A stretch of DNA of 64,000 bases. It comes from Glutinoglossum americanum. Lineage: Eukaryota; Ascomycota; Geoglossomycetes; Geoglossales; Geoglossaceae. The position numbers were made by a program, and so were the translations under genes. The stretch is from NCBI GenBank assembly GCA_020080175.1, contig JAGHQL010000030.1:112708-176707 (forward strand). The letters are read 5' to 3'. The notes under the pieces are model-generated. The model had not been told where the DNA came from, searched no databases, and saw only the letters and a program-made list of their open reading frames with translations. Positions 59,152 to 64,000 of the stretch are shown here, in pieces; positions within the stretch are counted from its first letter, which is position 1; the number at the start of each line of letters is the position of its first letter.

Positions 59152-60183
59152 TCACTCCTCGTGCGCATATGGGCCATCCCCGTACCCCCCATCCTCGCCC
59201 GTCCCCCCCGCGCCGCTCCGAACCCCGCCCCTGCGCGCACCGACGACGGGGCTAACCCACTTCTCGCCCGGGGCGCGGTACGTAGTCGCGGCTACCACAC
59301 GCACCCGGCAGTCAGTAAACCAGCGGGCTCGAAGAGAGAAGGGGGGGGGGGGGGAAAGATGCAGGGCGTACCGAGACCCGTGAGGTGATAGTTAATGTAG
59401 ATGTTCTCCCAGCCGGCGCTGGGGTTCTGGTAGACCTCGTGCATGATGGCGACGTGCGGGATGGCGGCGATGCGGGCGTTCCACCAGGCCAGGCCGGCGC
59501 GGTGGGCGGGGGAGTGGGCGAAGGCGTGGATGTGGGAGAGGCTGCGGAAGTAGATTACGGTCGTGGTTTCGTTGCTGGATGTGCGGTCGGAGCCGGCCCA
59601 GGAGGAGGCGCCGAGGACTTTTTTTTTTTTTTTTGGTGTTGGGGTTAACTTCTTTTTTGGGGGGGAGGTGTCTGGAGGGGCTTACAGCCGGATTCTTCGG
59701 GGTTCTTCTCAAGCTGCTGGACCATCCCTCTGAAGAAGTCGCCTAGTTCTTTGAAGCCTGGGGCGAACATTCCCAGGGGGCTGTGGGGTTGTCAGCACCA
59801 ATGCCAGTGCCCTCTCCTACACCACCGCCAAACAGAAAAGTATAGGGGTAGGGAGACACTCACTGATTCGCCCTCGCCCCGACCATAAAAATGCAAATCC
59901 CCTCGTTCGACGTCTCCTTCGAGAACCCCCCCTGCCGGTCCGGTATCTGCGCCGTGAACTTCCCATGAATGACGCCACCGAGGTAGGGGTTTTTCCTCAG
60001 GCCGCTGGCCATGAGGAGCGCATCCGCAGTGCGGTAGGTCAGGATTAGGACGGCGGGGGCGAGGGAGAAGCGGGTGGGGAGGAGGAGGAACAGGAGGGAC
60101 TGGATGGTTGCGCCGAGGAGGAGCCAGGTTGAGAGGGAGAAGTTGTCGCGAATGCTCTGTGGAGGGGAGGAGAGTTCGTTCAT
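59152..60183 (-). CDS. DUF4188 protein (fungal monooxygenase af470-like family)
   Basis: Four exons: 60183-59864, 59780-59686, 59617-59372 and 59291-59152, giving 266 aa. The N-terminal ~60 residues carry two hydrophobic segments (LSTWLLLGATIQSLLFLLLP, LAPAVLILTYRTADALL). The family domain follows: GICIFMVGARANQ/HPLGMFAPGFKELGDFF, LGASSWAGSDRTSSNETTTVIYFRS, LSHIHAFAHSPAHRAGLAWWN, HVAIMHEVYQNPSAGWENIYINYHLTGL and AATTYRAPGEKW. The name comes from a fumagillin-cluster protein; an enzymatic role for the family is not settled, though the fold is a dimeric alpha-beta barrel-like one. The intron 2 acceptor lies directly after 16 A residues, and intron 3 contains a C14 run. The acidic-Gly tail (GTGEDGGYGDGPYAHEE) is unusual. 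No secondary-metabolite genes are nearby. Confidence 0.85.
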
Positions 60184-60380
60184 CGTGGATCGAAATGGAG
60201 AGGGGGAAAGTCATGGTCAACTTACGACGGCAAAGTGATTCGACGTCACTCCACCAAGGTGCCCTCTCGCCCACTGAGACGGCGGACGTATCTTCGTTGG
60301 CTCGAAGAATCCTGTGGGCGCCACCATTATTCTTTTTCGTTTGTTTTCTTTTCTTTTTCTTCTTTGGCTTGAGGGTTGGC

Positions 60381-60416
60381 GTGTATATATATGTATATAT
60401 ATATATATATATACAC
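60381..60416. repeat. (TA)n microsatellite
   Basis: Alternating T-A dinucleotides with one interruption, in the upstream region of the DUF4188 gene. Confidence 0.85.
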
Positions 60417-60878
60417 GAGAGAGCAGTTCAGCTCAGATGAGGAGATGGAGAGATAGAAGGAAAGGTAAAATATGAGGGCGGGGCTAAAGCCTCGCCTTAT
60501 ACCGTCGAGCGAGCATGGCACGGCATAGAGATGAACCCGGCGGATGGGTTAATCAATCGAGAGAAAGAAGAGCAGCGAGCCATCCAGCCAGCCAGATCAA
60601 GACGGGTTCTGGGGTTCTGGGGTTCCAACGACGCAAAACGCCCCAAAGGGACGTGACACAAAGGCTGGGGAGATTAGGGGGAGAGGGGGGAAAGCGGACA
60701 GACACGTGCAAAGCCCGAGGCCGGGGGTGTATGTATGTGCGAACGACCAAAGAAAAGAAAGATGAAGGTGAAGGTGAAGGAGGAAGATGGATGAACCGGT
60801 CAACCCAAAATCTTCAACTATATTTAAAACCTATTCCAACCCGCCTCCTTTACCACTTTACCTACCAATCCACCGGCA

Positions 60879-60982
60879 TGCAAGCAGGCAGGCAGGCAAG
60901 CAGGCAAGCAAGCAAGCAGGCAGGCAAGCAAGCAAGCAAGCAGGCAAGCAAGCAAGCAGGCAGGCAGGCAAGCAAGCAAGCA
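60879..60982. repeat. CAAG/CAGG tetranucleotide microsatellite, ~100 bp
   Basis: About 26 units of a CARG-type tetranucleotide, mixing CAAG and CAGG in small blocks. On the minus strand it reads as poly Leu/Ala/Cys/Pro and on the plus strand as Gln/Ala/Ser/Lys, so ORFs over it are artefacts. Confidence 0.9.
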
Positions 60983-61253
60983 ACGGATAGCGGCCAGCCC
61001 TGCAGGGCGAGGAGTGGTGTGGGGAAACCTTGGCCTCGCTCCGCCGAATTTACTTTAAGTTCAACCCGTCCCCACACAACCGTTCAACGAAAACCGCATC
61101 GATCAGCTTCGTCTCTTTTCTCTTTCCTACTTCTATATGCATGTCGCTCCAACACTGGCCCAACAAACCCTAAAAAAAAAAAAAAAAAAGAAAAAGGCCC
61201 CGTTCCGATCCGCCCCGGTCCGTTCATCCGCCCCGGTCCGTCCGTCCGGGCAC

Positions 61254-61385
61254 GATGGAGAGAAGGGGAGAGGGAAAAGGGAAGAAAGGGGTGGAGGAAA
61301 GGGAAGGAAAGGGAAGAAGGGAAGAAAAGAAGGAAAGGAAACGGAAGAGGGAAAAGGGAAGGAGGAAAGGGAAGAAGAAAAGACG
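61254..61385 (+). repeat. polypurine tract, ~130 bp
   Basis: Almost pure A/G on the + strand with only a few pyrimidines, built of irregular GGAA/GAAG/GGGAAA units. It has mirror-like character that could form triplex DNA, which is inference. Confidence 0.8.
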
Positions 61386-61783
61386 GGCGGAACTTCCCAT
61401 CGACCTCGATTGCACAAAGAAGATGAAAAGGTTCAAGGTTAAAAGGATCGAGCGAGGCGCTCTCTCTCTCTTTTTTTTTTTTTCCTTTTCTCTTCTTTCA
61501 GAGTCTACAACGAATCGAATCGCGCCGGGTCAGATTCAGTTTTGGTTTTGGTTTAGTTTCAGCTCCAGAGCCCGGCCGGGTCGAGTGGAATGGAGATGGA
61601 CTAGAGAGAAATTAAAGAGTGATGTTTTTTTTAAGGTGCAGGTGTTGCGTAGGAGAGCGAGAGAGGGAGAGGAGGAGAGCGAGAGGAGAAGAAAAGAAAC
61701 GAGTGCGTGATACACGGTTAATGGTCTGTGCCGTGTTCCGTCCCAGGGTTTGTCTAGGCGGACACTCTACTCTTCTCTACTAT

Positions 61784-61822
61784 TCTCTTCTCTTCTCTTC
61801 TCTTCTCTTCTCTTCTCTTCTC
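61784..61822 (+). repeat. (TCTTC)n pentanucleotide microsatellite
   Basis: About eight tandem TCTTC units, flanked by further pyrimidine-rich sequence. Confidence 0.85.
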
Positions 61823-62025
61823 CTTCCTCTCCTCTCCTCCTCTCTCGCAACTCGGAAGAAAATAAAAAATAAAAATAAAAATACCCGCCAACAAGCTACG
61901 GCGGGATTCGAATGATTTATTCATTCACTCCCCAGCGCTCACCCAATTTATCCTACGGAAGAAAAAAAAAGAAAACTGTCCTTCCAACCCTGTCTCATCA
62001 ACCAATGGATCAAATTGGAATCAAA

Positions 62026-62914
62026 TCAGATCTTCCCGTCCCCCACTTCCTTCTTCTTCTCCTCCTCCTCGCTCGGCCTCGACAGCGGCGGGAAATTCCT
62101 CACGAAGCTACCCGAGAGAGACCCATTAGTTTTCTGATTTTTGTTTAAAAAAGAAAAAGAAATAAAAAGAAGAGAGGCAAACTCACTGCGCCGGACACTC
62201 ATAACCCCCCTGATTCTTATCCAGATAAAGCTGATGATACTCCTCCGCATCATACCACCTCCCAGCCTCTGCACAACCCCCAAACATCAGCCCTTCCCCC
62301 CCCCCCAAAAAAAAACTTCAAAAAAATCAAGAGGAAAAACCCAACTCACCCCCGACCTCCGTGACCACCCGCCCCTCCCCGCCCCACCACTCCCCCCCGA
62401 CCCTCCGCAGCACATCCCGCACGACCGCCTCCTGCGCGCCATCCGCCCAAAACACCGCGCTGCGGTACTGCGCGCCGCGGTCGGCGCCCTGGCGGTCGCG
62501 CGTCGTGGGGTCGTGCATGCGGAAGAAGAACTCCAGCAGGTCGCGCAGCGGCGTGGCGGCCGGGTCGAAGGCGACGCGCAGCGCCTCGGCGTGCGGGGTG
62601 CGGCCGGCGCAGACGGCCGCGTAGGTGGGCGCGGGCGCGGAGGCGGGCGGGGAGGTCGCGGCTGAGGAGGTGTAGCCCACGCGCGTGTGCAGCTGGCCCG
62701 GGAAGTGCTTGTTGAAGAGGTGCTCGACGCCCCAGAAGCAGCCGGCGGCGAAGGTGGCGTGGGAGGTGTGGGTGGCGGGGGGTGGGGGGGTGCTTGTTGT
62801 TGTTGTTGTTGGTGGTGTTGATGATGATGTTGTTGTCGGTTCGGTGACGGACATGGACGCCGTGCCTGCGAAAGGGCGGAGGAGGAGGCGGGAGAGGAAG
62901 GTGGAGGGCGTCAT
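62026..62914 (-). CDS. MXR1: peptide methionine sulfoxide reductase A (MsrA)
   Basis: Reduces methionine-S-sulfoxide in proteins with thioredoxin. Three exons: 62914-62350, 62268-62187 and 62107-62026, giving 242 aa. The catalytic GCFWG motif has its Cys at ~59, then VEHLFNKHFPGQLHTRVGYTS. Other landmarks are TYAAVCAGRTPHAEALRVAFDP, FFFRMHDPTTRDRQGADRGAQYRSAVFW and, across the introns, AGRWYDAEEYHQLYL and GGYECPAHFVRNFPPL. The N-terminus (MTPSTFLSRLLLRPFAGTAS) looks like a mitochondrial presequence. A second in-frame ATG at residue 21 (62854) would give a cytosolic form. A Thr/Pro-rich linker (~27-50) follows. The C-terminus (EEEEKKKEVGDGKI) is charged. Exon 1 is markedly GC-rich, including a 17-residue insertion of Ser/Ala/Pro after GYTS. 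Confidence 0.93.
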
Positions 62915-63902
62915 TGTTTTTTTTTTCTTTTCTGGTGCGGTTGCTTGCTGGATGGTATACGGAGACGGACGATGTTTATATACCCCCCATGACAAATACC
63001 CGATCTGGATTCCCCTCCCGCTCCGCCCCGCAAAAACCTTTCTTTTTTTTCCCCAAAACCAAAAAACAATTCCAAATCCCCCCCCACCACCATCTCTTTT
63101 TTTTTTTTAATTCAAATCCCACCCAAAACCCAAAACCCAAATCATCCCCACCCCAACAACGCCCGTTGCCGCTGCATCGCCTCAAAATTTAATTTATTCA
63201 TGATTTTTTTTTTCCTCAAATACCGCAAAAGGGTTCGGTGACGCACGAGTCAAACAACACAAAGGGAAAGATTACTAGCATCGTCAGTTGCCCATGGAGT
63301 ATATATATGATTTGGAAGACACGCTACCCTTACCCTCGCGTCACGGCGCATACGTTCGGGACTCCTACAAACTACCAGGCACGCCCCCTCGGAAAAACAG
63401 TAAGCGGGTCGAAGTCCGGAAACCGTGGCGCACTGGCAAACTTTTTGTTGCGGCACCCGAGTAAATAGAATGAAAAAGTCATCCCAATGGGAAAAAAAAA
63501 AGAAAAAAGGATTAATTGCTCTATTTTTCATCCCCATCTTTGTCCTTTGTCCAATAATAAAGGATTCTTTTTTTAATCTTCGAAAGGGATATATACAAGC
63601 CCCCCCCTCCATGCGGTGATGGATATGGCTAGCTCAAAGTCCAGGCGATTGGTTAAAGTCCAAAGGAAAAAAAAAGAAGAAAAAAAAAAAAAACACGGCA
63701 ATGACACCAAAGGAGAGAGCCAACGCGGTGCGCCTGATCCTTTGTTGATGCTTTGCATTTGCGACTCTTGATAGACTCTAGGAAAGAAGAAAAAAAAAAA
63801 AAAGATATTAACCGCAGAATGGGAAACGTGGGAAATAGAAAAAAAAACAAAGAGGGGAGGACCAAATTCGTGACCGGGACGCATCGACCCTGGCGCCACT
63901 CC

Positions 63903-63903
<1 letters not shown>
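62915..63903. other. intergenic, upstream of MsrA
   Basis: About 1 kb with T/A/C homopolymers (T10-11 runs at 62919-62928 and 63098-63107, A runs at 63491-63509, 63667-63691 and 63787-63802). The ORFs are low-complexity. No gene recognised. Confidence 0.5.
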
Positions 63904-63936
<33 letters not shown>

Positions 63937-63949
63937 CCCCCCCACCACA

Positions 63950-64000
<51 letters not shown>
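63904..64000 (+). repeat. C31 run followed by poly(A) of at least 50 at the window edge
   Basis: Thirty-one C residues (63904-63934), a short mixed segment (AACCCCCCCACCACAC), then A from 63951 to the end of the window (50 A or more). It may be a simple-sequence tract, a retroposon tail or a contig-edge artefact. Confidence 0.8.

Larger units (their letters stand above)
60184..62025. other. intergenic, microsatellite-rich
   Basis: About 1.84 kb between DUF4188 and MsrA, both on the minus strand. It contains an (AT)n tract (60381-60416), a CAAG/CAGG tetranucleotide array, an A18 run, a long polypurine stretch and a TCTTC array. The ORFs here are low-complexity readings of these repeats and I do not call them genes. 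Confidence 0.6.

Noticed and set aside
60515-61426. 303-codon plus-strand ORF
   Set aside because: It runs through the CAAG/CAGG array, an A18 run and the polypurine tract; the composition comes from the repeats.
61890-61920. GGATTCGAATG resembling a tRNA T-loop
   Set aside because: The flanking bases do not pair into a T stem and no D or anticodon arm can be drawn on either strand.
59152-62914. Idea that DUF4188 plus MsrA mark a secondary-metabolite cluster
   Set aside because: No PKS, NRPS, terpene synthase, P450 or cluster regulator is nearby; MsrA is a housekeeping gene.

Overview
The window is nuclear DNA of a filamentous ascomycete fungus, most likely Pezizomycotina. The evidence is short GT–AG introns (about 50-110 bp) in most genes, two Zn(II)2Cys6 transcription factors with the fungal middle homology region, fungal-type SEA complex (Rtc1), IQGAP (Rng2-like), HMT1-type ABC transporter and DUF4188 genes, and a single class I photolyase. 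I cannot place genus or species. Genes are spaced by 0.3-2 kb of AT/homopolymer-rich DNA. I see no operon, CRISPR array, rRNA, convincing tRNA, or intact transposon.

Layout. 0-11 kb: 3' end of a Bax-inhibitor/GHITM-type membrane protein (+); then on the minus strand a class I CPD photolyase, ribosomal protein eS21, an M28/glutamate-carboxypeptidase-II-like membrane metallopeptidase and a Zn2Cys6 regulator. 12-18 kb: Cgi121 (KEOPS) and Slx4 (structure-specific nuclease scaffold), both +. 18-28.5 kb: a LicD/Mnn4-like protein with a tiny exon, a second Zn2Cys6 regulator and an MFS transporter, all +. 28.5-34 kb: an unrecognised protein and an HMT1/ABCB6-like half ABC transporter (both -). 34.5-46 kb: Rtc1/WDR24, Cactin and a forkhead factor (all +). 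47-49 kb: a tight head-to-head pair, a ubiquitin-fold-like acidic protein (-) and a Tim17/22-like membrane protein (+). 50-58 kb: IQGAP/Rng2 (-) diverging from IMP dehydrogenase (+). 59-63 kb: a DUF4188 protein and methionine sulfoxide reductase A (both -), embedded in microsatellite-rich DNA. The window ends in a C31 run followed by a poly(A) run of at least 50 bases.

The genes are mostly housekeeping (DNA repair, translation, tRNA modification, splicing, TORC1 signalling, cytokinesis, GTP synthesis, redox repair) and do not form an obvious pathway or biosynthetic cluster. I rebuilt exon structures by hand from family conservation and reading-frame phase; every multi-exon model below closes in frame. 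The points most worth a second look are about gene structure: a 10-nt microexon, three introns that are multiples of three and stop-free (so retention would not break the frame), a 3' splice site sitting directly behind 16 A residues, a C22 run inside the Rtc1 coding sequence, and a few conserved-looking proteins I cannot name. I found no convincing undescribed defence or mobile system.
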